From assembly GCF_003318235.1 (NCBI RefSeq), contig NZ_QOCG01000004.1, positions 186,001-250,000 of the forward strand: DNA of 64,000 bases, given 5' to 3'. The notes under the pieces were generated by a model, which was given only the letters and a program-made list of their open reading frames with translations, did no database searches and had not been told where the DNA came from. Made by a program: the position numbers and the translations under genes. Positions 26,323-35,414 of this stretch are shown here, in pieces. Numbering within the stretch: position 1 is the first letter of the stretch; each line of letters begins with the position of its first letter. This DNA comes from Loktanella sp. D2R18 (GTDB lineage Bacteria > Pseudomonadota > Alphaproteobacteria > Rhodobacterales > Rhodobacteraceae).

Positions 26323-27177
26323 TCATTCTTTGGTGCGTTGAAACAACAGCGCAAGCAGCCCTAGTCCGGCAGAGATGATCATCAACAACAGCGATACAGC
26401 GTTCAACACTGGGGTTGACCCGTGCTTAAGCTTGTCAAACATCGTGATCGTTAGTGGTGATTCTGACCCGACTAGCATCAGTGTCGTGTTGAAGTTTTCA
26501 AAGCTCATCAACACGGCCACAACGCCTGCGCCCATGATTGCCGGGAACAAAAAGGGCAGCGTGACCTGCCGTACCGCACCCCATTTGGAGGCGCCAAGGT
26601 TCAGCGCCGCTTCTTCAAGGCTTGGATCAAATTTTTGTAGGCGCGCTGAAATAACCAGCGTTGCAAATGTCGTGATGAAGGAAAACTGCCCCAAGATCAC
26701 CAACAATAACCCGGGGCGGAGCCCGTCGAACCACATATCCGTTGCGTCTTCGAGCGTGTTGGCAACCGAGCTTGCGAAGACAAGGATCGAAATCCCCAAG
26801 ATCACACCGGGAATGATCAGCGGAAGAAGCATTAAGATATATAGAAACCCTTTACCGCGAAAATCGTGCCGTACGAATAGGAACGCGTTGCAAGTGCCAA
26901 CGAACACGGCAAGCCCCGCGACCCACATGGCCACAAAGGCTGATGTGCCAATCGCGCGCATGATGGAGCGTTCATTGAACACGCCGATAAACGGCGCTTC
27001 GGTTCCGAAGAACCAAGCCATTGTGAACCCTTCCCATGGCAGCGAAGGGAAAACGCTGTCGTTAAATGCAAACACGCAAACGACCGTTAGCGGCAGCGCA
27101 AGGTAGATAAAGAACAGCGTCACATAGGCCCGATATGACCATTTGAGCACATTCGTTTGGGGGATTGTCGGGATCAT
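26323..27177 (-). CDS. ABC transporter permease, PotC-like
   Basis: 284 residues, about six membrane helices, with the EAA loop LEEAALNLGASKWGAVRQVTLPF near residues 190-212. It resembles the second permease of spermidine/putrescine-type importers. It directly abuts the first permease gene with no gap (start 27177, neighbour stop 27178). It is the last gene of a four-gene operon with ATPase, binding protein and PotB-like permease. The substrate is a polyamine or related cation by family only. Confidence 0.88.
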   Translation of the reverse strand: MIPTIPQTNVLKWSYRAYVTLFFIYLALPLTVVCVFAFNDSVFPSLPWEGFTMAWFFGTEAPFIGVFNERSIMRAIGTSAFVAMWVAGLAVFVGTCNAFLFVRHDFRGKGFLYILMLLPLIIPGVILGISILVFASSVANTLEDATDMWFDGLRPGLLLVILGQFSFITTFATLVISARLQKFDPSLEEAALNLGASKWGAVRQVTLPFLFPAIMGAGVVAVLMSFENFNTTLMLVGSESPLTITMFDKLKHGSTPVLNAVSLLLMIISAGLGLLALLFQRTKE

Positions 27178-28038
27178 CTAGCGCCCCATCGTTTCAGTCA
27201 GCGATTGCCGCGACAATTTCAGGCCAATGAAAACAATGCTGGACGATAGCGCCAAAAGCAGAAAGCCGAACGCCGATCCAAGTTCCCAGTTAAAACGGGT
27301 GATGAACTGCGTATAAATCAACCCGGTGAACCACAGGCTATCTTTGCCGCCCAGCAAAATTGGAGTCAGATAGTTGCCCAAGGACAGCATGAACACCACG
27401 ATGCAGCCCGACACGATACCCGGCATCGCATGCGGGATCACGATTTCGCGCATGATGGAATAGTCCGATCCCCCCAGATCATAACCGGCCTCGATCAGGC
27501 TATCGTCGAGACTATCAAGCGTGGTGACAAGCGGCACAATCATGAACAGGATCGACGTATAGACCAGCCCCACCATGATCGCCCCGTCGTTATACAAAAA
27601 CTCGACCGGGCCACCGATTACGCCTGTGTATTGCAAGAAATTAGACAGCACCCCAGTTTCACGCAGCAAGATCATCCAGCCGAATGTACGGACCAATTCC
27701 GACACCCAAAACGGGATCAGGCACATCAAAAACAGCGTGGTTTTGGTGCGCCCACGCGTCAGTTTAGCGATGTAATAGGCGACCGGAAACCCCAGCACCA
27801 ATGTCAGCACCGTGGTGAAAATCGACATGAACGCGGTGCGTGCGAATGTACGCCAATACAGCGGTTCGTTAAAGAAAACGGCATAATTCCCAAGGCCGGT
27901 TTCATATTGACGCACGCCGATCTTTTCGCTGATCGACACCATGAACAGCCCGATGTGCGGCAGGATGATCAAGGTGATCAACCACAGCATCAATGGCATC
28001 AGCAGCAGGTAAAACCCAAGTTTGGATTTATCGGTCAT
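27178..28038 (-). CDS. ABC transporter permease, PotB-like
   Basis: 286 residues, about six membrane helices. The N-terminal LLMPLMLWLITLIILPHIGLF and the EAA loop LIEAGYDLGGSDYSIMREIVIP near residue 180 mark it as a PotB-type permease. It begins directly after the stop of the ATPase gene at 28039 and ends against the PotC-like gene, so the block is tightly coupled. Confidence 0.88.
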   Translation of the reverse strand: MTDKSKLGFYLLLMPLMLWLITLIILPHIGLFMVSISEKIGVRQYETGLGNYAVFFNEPLYWRTFARTAFMSIFTTVLTLVLGFPVAYYIAKLTRGRTKTTLFLMCLIPFWVSELVRTFGWMILLRETGVLSNFLQYTGVIGGPVEFLYNDGAIMVGLVYTSILFMIVPLVTTLDSLDDSLIEAGYDLGGSDYSIMREIVIPHAMPGIVSGCIVVFMLSLGNYLTPILLGGKDSLWFTGLIYTQFITRFNWELGSAFGFLLLALSSSIVFIGLKLSRQSLTETMGR

Positions 28039-29139
28039 CTATGCGCCCTCGGTCGCGAAACAGCGGGCTTGGGCCGGATCCCAATCGGCGAAAACAGTGT
28101 CACCCTTGCCCAATCCCAGCAGATCGCCGGTCTGTGGCAGGGTAACTTGCAATGTCTCGCCAGATTGCGGATCACGCAGCAGGACCATGCTATTGGCCCC
28201 GTTGAACAGAACACTATCCACGATACGCGGGGTTGTGTTCGGGTTATCTGATGGCGCCGTCTTTGAAAGCGCAATAGCCTCTGGGCGCACAAATATTTGG
28301 GCGTTTGCTCCGATGCTTGGGGTGCCGTGCATCGCTTGCGCGCTGAGTTCAGCGCCGCCATTTGTCGTTACTGTAACGCGCTGACCGTCAATCCCCATAA
28401 CCTTGCCCGAGAATTTATTCGCATCACCAACGAACCCTGCGACAAAAGCGTTCGCGGGTTCGTAGTACAGTTCTTTAGCCGTGCCAATTTGGTCAAACCG
28501 GCCTTTGTTCATCACAGCGATATTGTCGCTCATGACCAAGGCCTCGGATTGGTCGTGGGTGATATAGACAAAGGTCGTATTGAATTCAGCCTGCAAAGAT
28601 TTGAGTTCGATTTTCATATGCTCGCGCAGTTTCAGATCCAGCGCGCCCAGCGGTTCATCAAGCAACAAGACATCAGGTTCCAGCACCATGCAGCGGGCGA
28701 TGGCAACGCGTTGTTTTTGACCGCCCGACAGTTGATCAACTTGACGATCTTCAATCCCTGGCAGGCCAACACGTTCCAACACCCGGCCTACGCGCGTCTT
28801 AATCTCAGCCGCAGGAACCCCGCGTTGGCGCAAGCCAAAGCCGACGTTTTTGCCAATATTCATCATCGGAAAGAGCGCGAGGTGTTGAAACACCATCGAC
28901 ACGGGCCGCTTGCTAGGGCCCACGTCTATCATGGATTTTCCCTTGATCAGCAGGTCGCCACTGGTAGGAAATTGAAAACCCGCGATCATCCGCAAGAGCG
29001 TGGTTTTCCCGCAGCCGGACGGCCCAAGGATAGAAAAGAACGACCCTTGCGGGACTTCAAAGCTCACCCGATCGACGGCGCGAAAATCATCAAAGTCTTT
29101 GGTTAAGTCTTTGCACACAAGGTCAGCAGGTGTCGTCAT
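28039..29139 (-). CDS. ABC transporter ATP-binding protein, PotA-like
   Basis: 366 residues from ATG 29139 (MTTPADLVC); the extra upstream in-frame codons overlap the hairpin region. Walker A GPSGCGKTT, Q-loop VFQHLALFP, signature LSGGQKQR, Walker B LLLDEPLGALDLKLRE and switch His in ITHDQ are followed by a C-terminal TOBE domain (about residues 270-366). This is the architecture of PotA/UgpC/MalK-type ATPases. The stop abuts the PotB-like gene. Confidence 0.9.
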   Translation of the reverse strand: MTTPADLVCKDLTKDFDDFRAVDRVSFEVPQGSFFSILGPSGCGKTTLLRMIAGFQFPTSGDLLIKGKSMIDVGPSKRPVSMVFQHLALFPMMNIGKNVGFGLRQRGVPAAEIKTRVGRVLERVGLPGIEDRQVDQLSGGQKQRVAIARCMVLEPDVLLLDEPLGALDLKLREHMKIELKSLQAEFNTTFVYITHDQSEALVMSDNIAVMNKGRFDQIGTAKELYYEPANAFVAGFVGDANKFSGKVMGIDGQRVTVTTNGGAELSAQAMHGTPSIGANAQIFVRPEAIALSKTAPSDNPNTTPRIVDSVLFNGANSMVLLRDPQSGETLQVTLPQTGDLLGLGKGDTVFADWDPAQARCFATEGA

Positions 29140-29165
29140 TGGCTTTGGTCGTCCTATAAGAGCGA

Positions 29166-29190
29166 CGAAGGGCGCAAAACGCGCCCTTCG
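29166..29190 (-). terminator. stem-loop between binding-protein and ATPase genes
   Basis: CGAAGGGCGC and GCGCCCTTCG form a perfect 10-bp stem with a 5-nt loop, with no long T-run. It lies between the stop of the binding-protein gene and the ATPase start, where it may protect the upstream mRNA or attenuate read-through. Confidence 0.65.
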
Positions 29191-29210
29191 CATTCATCGT
29201 TTTAGCTGGC

Positions 29211-30272
29211 TTAGTTGGACGCGTTGATACGGTCCAATGTTGCGCCTTCAAGGGCTTCTAGGCCAGCAGGCACAGGTGGGTACCATTTGATATTGTCGAT
29301 TGCAGCTTGATCAAAGCTGCCTTGGTAACGCGCTTTGAGTTCCGCGCTCACTTCGGCATCACCATCGACAGCTGCGGTAAAGTTGCCAGCAGTGTTTGTG
29401 ATCATTGATGCGATTTCTGGACGCATTACAAAGTTGATCCAATCATATGCCGCCTCATCTGCGCGACCACGGGCAGGCAGAACGAAGGTATCGATCCAGC
29501 CCAGCGCACCGGCTTCTGGCGCAACAAATGTGATGTCAGCGTTGTCAGCGTTCAGCTGCCAGCCGCCTGTATCCCACGCCATTGCTGCAACAACTTCGCC
29601 TGAACGCAACAGGTTCTTGATCTCGTCGCCGCCATCCCAATAGGTTTTTACGTTGGGCTTACATTCGATCAGCGCGGCCTCAACTTCGTCCAGAATACCT
29701 TGATAAGCGTCCGCATCTGAATAAGCCGCAAAAGGGTCGAGCCCCATTGAATAGGCGAAGCCGATCAGCGTTGGGCGCTTCAGGCGGTAAGATACGCTAC
29801 CGGCAACGGATGCGTCACATAGGTCTGTGTAGTCGGTGACTTGGCCAGCTTCGGCCGTATTCACAACCAAACCGCTTGTACCCCAAACATGTGGCAAACC
29901 GTAAACTTCGCCTTCATATGTGGTGTTTGCAGCAGTCGCTTCCAGCATGGATGGAATGAATTGCGCGGCGTCTACCATGGACATATCCAATGGTTTGTAG
30001 ATACCGAATTCTTCTTGTGCGCTTGCGATACGGTCTTGGCTAGGCTGGGCGAGATCAAAACCGCCGCCGTTTGTCGCGCGCAGCTTTGCGATCATTTCTT
30101 CGTTGTTTGATGTTGTCACTTCGACAGTGTGGCCTGTTTCTGCCTCGAACAGCGCAATTACGTCTTCCGGTGCATAACCACCCCATGTCAAAAGACGCAA
30201 AGTTTCAGCCGATAGGCTGGTTGTCGACAAAGCGGCTACAAGAACCGTCGCTGGTGCTAATCCAAATTTCAT
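29211..30272 (-). CDS. ABC transporter substrate-binding protein, PotD-like
   Basis: 353 residues. A signal peptide is cleaved near LSAET (residue 22). The mature start LRLLTWGGYAPEDVIALFE is typical of spermidine/putrescine-binding proteins. The body contains AYSMGLDPFAAYSDADAYQ and the MAWDTGGWQ ligand-loop region. It is the first gene of the operon; its promoter should lie in 30273-30564, where a 12-bp palindrome is present. The real ligand could be a polyamine, an amine or an opine-like compound. Confidence 0.88.
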   Translation of the reverse strand: MKFGLAPATVLVAALSTTSLSAETLRLLTWGGYAPEDVIALFEAETGHTVEVTTSNNEEMIAKLRATNGGGFDLAQPSQDRIASAQEEFGIYKPLDMSMVDAAQFIPSMLEATAANTTYEGEVYGLPHVWGTSGLVVNTAEAGQVTDYTDLCDASVAGSVSYRLKRPTLIGFAYSMGLDPFAAYSDADAYQGILDEVEAALIECKPNVKTYWDGGDEIKNLLRSGEVVAAMAWDTGGWQLNADNADITFVAPEAGALGWIDTFVLPARGRADEAAYDWINFVMRPEIASMITNTAGNFTAAVDGDAEVSAELKARYQGSFDQAAIDNIKWYPPVPAGLEALEGATLDRINASN

Positions 30273-30400
30273 ATCAGAATTCCGTTTGTTTGTGGATGAT
30301 TGCGGCCAAGGTGGCCAGCAAAGCAGAGGAAGTGCATATGCTTAGCTTGTGAAACTTTTGCGACAGTTTCAAATGAAATCTTGACCGTTCGGTAAATACA

Positions 30401-30412
30401 ACCACTAGTGGT
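30401..30412. promoter_or_regulatory. 12-bp palindrome upstream of the PotD-like gene
   Basis: ACCACTAGTGGT is a perfect palindrome in the 292-bp gap between the PotD-like gene and the convergently placed 3' end of the LacI gene. Nothing else stands out in this gap. It may be an operator, but no regulator for it is identified in the window. Confidence 0.3.
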
Positions 30413-30564
30413 GACAGAAGCCGACCAGTTGAGGTCTGCATATGCGTAGAAACGAAAACCTAGTCGGGGAACCACTTTGTCCGCGCGTGGCATTCAGAAT
30501 TCCCGCCCCATTAAAAGCTCGTTATCCCAATGCCTCCGCGGTGCCACGCTGGCTGTTGAACGAC

Positions 30565-31590
30565 CTATGTTTTGACGCCGGCGCACGAATTGCGCACGAT
30601 CAAATCACCGTGCAGCTCGCTTGTCGTCACAGGGGTTGCCGGATCGCCAAGTCGGTCAAGCAAGGCCGCCATCGCGTATTCGCCGATTTGGCTGCGGGGT
30701 TGGCGGGTCGTCGTTAACGACGGCGTGATATTGTTCGCGAACGGGATATCATCAAACCCAACAACAGACATATCGTGTGGCACATCATAACCACGGTCTT
30801 GCAACGCACCGATCACCCCAATGGCGGTATTGTCGTTAAAACAGAAAAACGCAGTCGGCAGGGTGTCGCGGATAAATAGCCGCTCTACCGCTGCCCGACC
30901 GCCAAGGCTCGTACCATCGCCGTCAATCTTCCAAATTGACATCGGCTCCAATGATTGGCTGAGCGCGTCGCAATACCCTTTGAGCCGCCGTTCTGTCAGC
31001 ACACTCCCCTTTGGGCCGGCGACATAAACAATCCGCTTATGTCCTAGCGACATCAAGTATTCGGTCGCAACACGTGCTGCGGACTGATCATCAGTGCAGA
31101 CATAGCTAATATTTGCGTGGTCAATCGGCGTCGCCGCAGCGACAGTCGGCGGGATCAAAGATTTAGAATTGTCGGGCCACCCGGCCACAGGCAGATGCCC
31201 GGTCAGCAAAATCAGCCCGTCCGCCATCCCCGTTGAGAGGAACCGAAGGTATTTTTCCTCGACGGCCACATCCCCTTCGGTATTGCCAATCAACACACCA
31301 TAGCCGCGTGCGTTCGCGACTTTTTCAAGCCCGGTCAGGATACCGGGAAAATTCGGATCCGAAATTGATTCCGCCAGAACCAAAACCATATGGGACCTTT
31401 GACGCCGCAGGTTTTGCGCCATCGCATTTGCTGTATAGCCTGTACGCGCAATCGCAGCGGTCACCTTTTTACGGGTACTATCAGCGACTTTTTCAGGCTT
31501 AGAAATCGCGCGCGACACGGTTGCAATCGACACTTCAGCAAGCCGCGCGACATCTTCAATCGTTGCTGGTTTCTTCGGTGGCGGTTGCAC
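30565..31590 (-). CDS. LacI-family transcriptional regulator
   Basis: 341 residues. LacI-type helix-turn-helix at the N-terminus (ATIEDVARLAEVSIATVSRAI, given here as two overlapping motifs ATIEDVARLAEVS and IATVSRAI, about residues 9-29) followed by a periplasmic-binding-protein-like effector domain with SISDPNFPGILTGLE and VVGFDDIPFANNI. Such proteins repress sugar operons and release DNA on sugar binding. It diverges from the sugar ABC operon, and the TGTAAAGGTTTACA operator lies between the two. Confidence 0.92.
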   Translation of the reverse strand: MQPPPKKPATIEDVARLAEVSIATVSRAISKPEKVADSTRKKVTAAIARTGYTANAMAQNLRRQRSHMVLVLAESISDPNFPGILTGLEKVANARGYGVLIGNTEGDVAVEEKYLRFLSTGMADGLILLTGHLPVAGWPDNSKSLIPPTVAAATPIDHANISYVCTDDQSAARVATEYLMSLGHKRIVYVAGPKGSVLTERRLKGYCDALSQSLEPMSIWKIDGDGTSLGGRAAVERLFIRDTLPTAFFCFNDNTAIGVIGALQDRGYDVPHDMSVVGFDDIPFANNITPSLTTTRQPRSQIGEYAMAALLDRLGDPATPVTTSELHGDLIVRNSCAGVKT

Positions 31591-31682
31591 GTAATTTCTT
31601 TACCATTTGCGCTGCACAGGGTTCAGCCAAGGGCCTAGAACCCTGAAAGCTCAGACAAGATAGCCAATATCCCTACCAATGA

Positions 31683-31715
31683 AAACCTTTACATGAAGAC
31701 GTGTAAAGGTTTACA
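31683..31715. promoter_or_regulatory. LacI-type operator
   Basis: TGTAAAGGTTTACA (31702-31715) is a 14-bp palindrome of the classic LacI/PurR form. A further arm, AAACCTTTACA at 31683-31693, pairs with TGTAAAGGTTT at 31702-31712 across 8 nt. Thus three TTTACA/TGTAAA half-sites are present between lacI-type gene and sugar ABC operon. Confidence 0.7.
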
Positions 31716-31757
31716 TAGGATTCGTTGCGGGAGGCAACAACTGACCGGGGAGGGTCT

Positions 31758-33287
31758 ATGGTGGTCGAAAGTCCGATGGCATCGGATGGGTTGCTTTGCG
31801 CGGATTCGCTTAGCAAATCCTTTGGAACAGTGCCTGTTTTGTTTAGTGTCAGCTTTTCGCTACGCCCCGGTGAAGTCCATGCATTAATCGGTGAAAACGG
31901 TGCAGGAAAATCGACCTTGATGAAAATCATGTCTGGTTTCCACAGCCCAACGTCGGGCCGTATCGTTTATGACGGCAAACCAGTCACCCTTCCCCCAAAT
32001 GGCGGTGCAGAGGCGCTTGGCATCGTTTTAATCCACCAAGAGCTCAATCTCTCGGAACAGATGACGGTGACCGAAAATATCTTTTTGGGCCGCGAGATCG
32101 CGAAACGTGGCATCCTCGATAAACAAGCAATGAAAACGCGCGTTATTCAACTATTGACTGACGTTGGCTTGGATATCCCCCCTGATACGCGGATTTCGGA
32201 GCTATCCATCGCGCAAAAGCAAATGGTCGAAATCGCCAAAGCCATGAGCCGAAACGCCCGCGTGTTGATCATGGACGAACCGACAGCCGTTTTGACCGAA
32301 GCCGAAACGCGCATCTTGTTTAAACAAGTGAATCGCCTGCGCGACCAAGGCGTCGCGATCATGTTCGTCAGCCATAAATTGCACGAGGTCAAAGAGATTT
32401 CTGACCGCGTGACCGTGTTGCGTGACGGACAATGGATTGGGACAACCGCGACCGAAGATCTTAATCTGGACGACATGGCCCGCATGATGGTTGGGCGTGA
32501 ATTGTCAGACCTTTATCCCCCCGTGAACGAACCCAACGTCGATGCAGATATCGTTCTGAAGGTTGACGGGCTACAGACAAAGAACCTACGCAACGTGTCG
32601 TTTGAACTGCGTAGCGGCGAAATTTTAGGTTTTTCTGGCCTCGTTGGGTCAGGCCGTACAGAAGTGTTCGAAGCCATCTGTGGGCTAGCCCCAATGCAGG
32701 CAGGCACGATTACTACCTTCGGCAACGAAGGACGATTTACATCCGTGGCGCAAGCGCGGGATGCGGGGATCGTTTATCTGACCAAAGACCGCAAGGGTAA
32801 GGGGCTACTTCTTGAAGAAGGGATGCAGACGAATCTGACATTGCTCGCCCTGCCCCAATTCGCCAACCGGATGATGTTGAACAAAAAGCAAGAGGCCGAG
32901 GCGCTGACCCGTGCTGTCCGCCGCTTTGACATCCGCGCCCGCGACCCCAACGTGCTTGCCCAAGATATGTCTGGCGGCAACCAGCAGAAACTGCTGCTGG
33001 CCAAGGTCATGGAAGCCAATCCAAAGATCGTCATCATCGATGAACCCACCCGCGGGATCGACGTTGGCACCAAACAGCAAATCTATCATTTCATTGCTGC
33101 CCTCGCCGCAGAAGGCGTGTCAATCGTCGTCATCTCATCCGAGATGCCAGAAGTCATCGGCATCAGCCACCGCGTCATCATCATGCGTGACGGCCGGATC
33201 GCAGGCACTGTTTCGGGCCGCGATATCAATGAAACACAAATTGTACGCTACGCCGCAGGGCTGAACGAGGAGAACATCCATGCCTGA
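31758..33287 (+). CDS. sugar ABC transporter ATP-binding protein, two-domain RbsA/XylG-like
   Basis: 509 residues with two nucleotide-binding domains. The first has Walker A GENGAGKST, LSIAQKQMVEIAKA and Walker B LIMDEPTAVL. The second is the degenerate type (GLVGSGRTE as P-loop, then MSGGNQQK and VIIDEPTRGID). This is the ribose/xylose/galactoside importer ATPase form. ATG 31758 is preceded by GGGGAGGG; the upstream in-frame TTG is rejected. It overlaps the permease by 8 bp. The sugar is not assigned. Confidence 0.92.
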   Translation: MVVESPMASDGLLCADSLSKSFGTVPVLFSVSFSLRPGEVHALIGENGAGKSTLMKIMSGFHSPTSGRIVYDGKPVTLPPNGGAEALGIVLIHQELNLSEQMTVTENIFLGREIAKRGILDKQAMKTRVIQLLTDVGLDIPPDTRISELSIAQKQMVEIAKAMSRNARVLIMDEPTAVLTEAETRILFKQVNRLRDQGVAIMFVSHKLHEVKEISDRVTVLRDGQWIGTTATEDLNLDDMARMMVGRELSDLYPPVNEPNVDADIVLKVDGLQTKNLRNVSFELRSGEILGFSGLVGSGRTEVFEAICGLAPMQAGTITTFGNEGRFTSVAQARDAGIVYLTKDRKGKGLLLEEGMQTNLTLLALPQFANRMMLNKKQEAEALTRAVRRFDIRARDPNVLAQDMSGGNQQKLLLAKVMEANPKIVIIDEPTRGIDVGTKQQIYHFIAALAAEGVSIVVISSEMPEVIGISHRVIIMRDGRIAGTVSGRDINETQIVRYAAGLNEENIHA

Positions 33288-34287
33288 TATGGCCCAGACG
33301 GAAACCGTCGCCCGCAAACCAAAGCTTGATCTTAAAATGTACGGACCGGCAATTGCGTTGGTATTATTGTGCATCATCGGGTTTTCGCTGAACACAGCCT
33401 TCCTTAGTGAAGGCAATATCACCAACCTGCTGACCCGCTCTGCCTTTATCGGGATCATCGCGGTTGGCGCGACATTTGTGATTACCGCCGGAGGGATCGA
33501 CCTATCGGTTGGTTCGATGGCCGCCGCGATCGCGGGCATCATGATTATTTTGATGAATGCGCTGGTGGACATTTTGGGAACAGGCGTGTTGACCGTTGTT
33601 GTTGGGGCGGGCTGCGCCGTGCTTCTCGGGGCGCTCGCGGGGTTAGCAAACGGCCTGCTTACAACCAAAGGCAAGATCGAAGCCTTTATCGTGACGCTTG
33701 GCACAATGGGGATTTTCCGGTCGCTCGTCACCTATTTTGCAGACGGCGGCACGCTATCGCTGAACTTCGACATTCGCGGTACTTACCGCCCGGTCTATTA
33801 CGACAGCCTGATCGGCGTGCCGATCCCGGTATGGGTGTTTATCATCGTCGCGATCTCAGGCTGGTTCTTAATGAACCGCACAACATTTGGCCGCTACTGC
33901 ACCGCGATTGGATCAAACGAACATGTCGCGCAATATTCCGCGATCAACGTCAACAAAATCAAAACATGGACCTACGTGATCCAAGGGCTGTGCGTCGCGC
34001 TTGCCACCGTCATCTACGTGCCGCGTCTAGGGTCGGCGTCATCGTCAACCGGGGTGCTGTGGGAGCTAGAAGCAATCGCAGCGGTGATTATCGGCGGCAC
34101 AGTTCTTAAGGGTGGCTATGGCCGGATTGGCGGCACGATCTTGGGCGCGCTGATTTTGACCACCATTGGCAATATCCTCAACTTTACGGACCTGATCTCA
34201 AACTATCTGAACGGGACGATGCAGGGTCTGATCATCATCATCGCCGTTTGGTTGCAACGTGCAGATTGGGGCAAATCCAAGGATTAA
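33280..34287 (+). CDS. sugar ABC transporter permease, RbsC-like
   Basis: 335 residues, strongly hydrophobic. The typical motifs of the BPD_transp_2 family are present: AVGATFVITAGGIDLSVGS near residue 65, LGTMGIFRSL, GRYCTAIGSNEHVAQYSAI split over the cytoplasmic loop, and AVIIGGTVLKGGYG. It is the channel of the LacI-controlled importer. A 91-bp gap with a good ribosome-binding site separates it from the binding-protein gene. Confidence 0.92.
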   Translation: MPDMAQTETVARKPKLDLKMYGPAIALVLLCIIGFSLNTAFLSEGNITNLLTRSAFIGIIAVGATFVITAGGIDLSVGSMAAAIAGIMIILMNALVDILGTGVLTVVVGAGCAVLLGALAGLANGLLTTKGKIEAFIVTLGTMGIFRSLVTYFADGGTLSLNFDIRGTYRPVYYDSLIGVPIPVWVFIIVAISGWFLMNRTTFGRYCTAIGSNEHVAQYSAINVNKIKTWTYVIQGLCVALATVIYVPRLGSASSSTGVLWELEAIAAVIIGGTVLKGGYGRIGGTILGALILTTIGNILNFTDLISNYLNGTMQGLIIIIAVWLQRADWGKSKD

Positions 34288-34378
34288 CCAACGACCGCGC
34301 GCAGCGGAGGAGACACTGCGCGCGTCATCTCGCCCCGTAACACGGAGCATCACAGCAAAATCTCATGGGAGGGATAAA

Positions 34379-35332
34379 ATGCAATTCGGAAAAACAATCG
34401 CTGCGGGCCTGATTGGCGCGCTCGCATTTGCAGGGGCTGCGACAGCCCAAGACACTATTAAGATCGGCGTTTCATACCCAACGCCGACACATGCTTGGGC
34501 TGCCGGCATGAACTGGCACGCCGAACAGGCCGAAGCCCGGCTTGAAGCGCTTTATCCTGATGTCGATCTGATCCTCATCAACTCGCCTGATCCTGCGGCC
34601 CAAGCCAGCGCGCTTGAAGATCTGGTATCTATTCACGGCATCGACGCGCTTGTTGTGCTACCATTTGAATCAGAGCCGCTGACCGATCCGGTTCTGAACG
34701 TCAAAGATAGCGGCGCGCTGATCACTGTGGTTGACCGTGGGCTTAGCCAGCCGGGCATCGAAGACATCTATGTTGCGGGCAACAACCCGGAATTGGGTCG
34801 TATTTCAGCGCAATACATGATGACCCGTTTGGAATCCGGCGATAACATCGTCATCCTGCGCGGCATCCCTACGATCATCGACAATGAACGCTTTGACGCG
34901 TTCATGGCTGAGATCGAAGGATCAGGCATCAATGTTCTGGACCACAAGCACGCGAACTGGAACCGCGATGATGGTTTCGAAGTCATGCAAGACTTCCTCA
35001 GTCGCTTCCCAGATATCGACGCAGTTTGGGCGCAGGATGATGACATCGCTATCGGTGTTGTTGCGGCGCTTGAGCAGGCTGACCGTGCAGGCGACGGCAT
35101 GTTCGTTGTTGGCGGCGCTGGCATGAAAGAAACCATTCGCGGCATCATGGATGGCAACGAGCTGGTCCCCGTTGACGTGCTGTACCCACCGTCAATGATC
35201 GCAACGGCGATGGATGTGACTGTGGCTGCGTTTAAATCGAACGGTCCGGTGGCGGGTCGCTACATTCTTGGCGCGACATTGATAACCCAAGAAAACGCAG
35301 AATCTTTCTACTTTCCAGATTCACCATTCTAA
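34379..35332 (+). CDS. sugar ABC transporter substrate-binding protein
   Basis: 317 residues from ATG 34379, preceded by GGGAGGGA. A signal peptide ends at AATAQ near residue 22. The mature protein has the RbsB-like fold: IGVSYPTPTHAWAAGMNWH, a Gly/Asp-rich DALVVLPFESEPL and VVDRGLSQPG. The ligand, probably a pentose or polyol, cannot be read. It is last in its operon, unlike the other transporters here in which the binding protein comes first or precedes a hairpin. Confidence 0.9.
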   Translation: MQFGKTIAAGLIGALAFAGAATAQDTIKIGVSYPTPTHAWAAGMNWHAEQAEARLEALYPDVDLILINSPDPAAQASALEDLVSIHGIDALVVLPFESEPLTDPVLNVKDSGALITVVDRGLSQPGIEDIYVAGNNPELGRISAQYMMTRLESGDNIVILRGIPTIIDNERFDAFMAEIEGSGINVLDHKHANWNRDDGFEVMQDFLSRFPDIDAVWAQDDDIAIGVVAALEQADRAGDGMFVVGGAGMKETIRGIMDGNELVPVDVLYPPSMIATAMDVTVAAFKSNGPVAGRYILGATLITQENAESFYFPDSPF

Positions 35333-35359
35333 GCGCGTCATCATTTATACGACGAGCAT

Positions 35360-35396
35360 AAAAAAGGGCCGCGCTGTCGATCTGAAAGCGCGGCCC
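35360..35396 (-). terminator. intrinsic terminator of icd
   Basis: GGGCCGCGCT and AGCGCGGCCC form a perfect 10-bp stem with an 11-nt loop; on the minus strand six T residues follow. It lies 19 bp after the icd stop and may also slow transcription from the sugar ABC operon in the other direction. Confidence 0.88.
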
Positions 35397-35414
35397 AAAA
35401 ATCATTATGCGATC

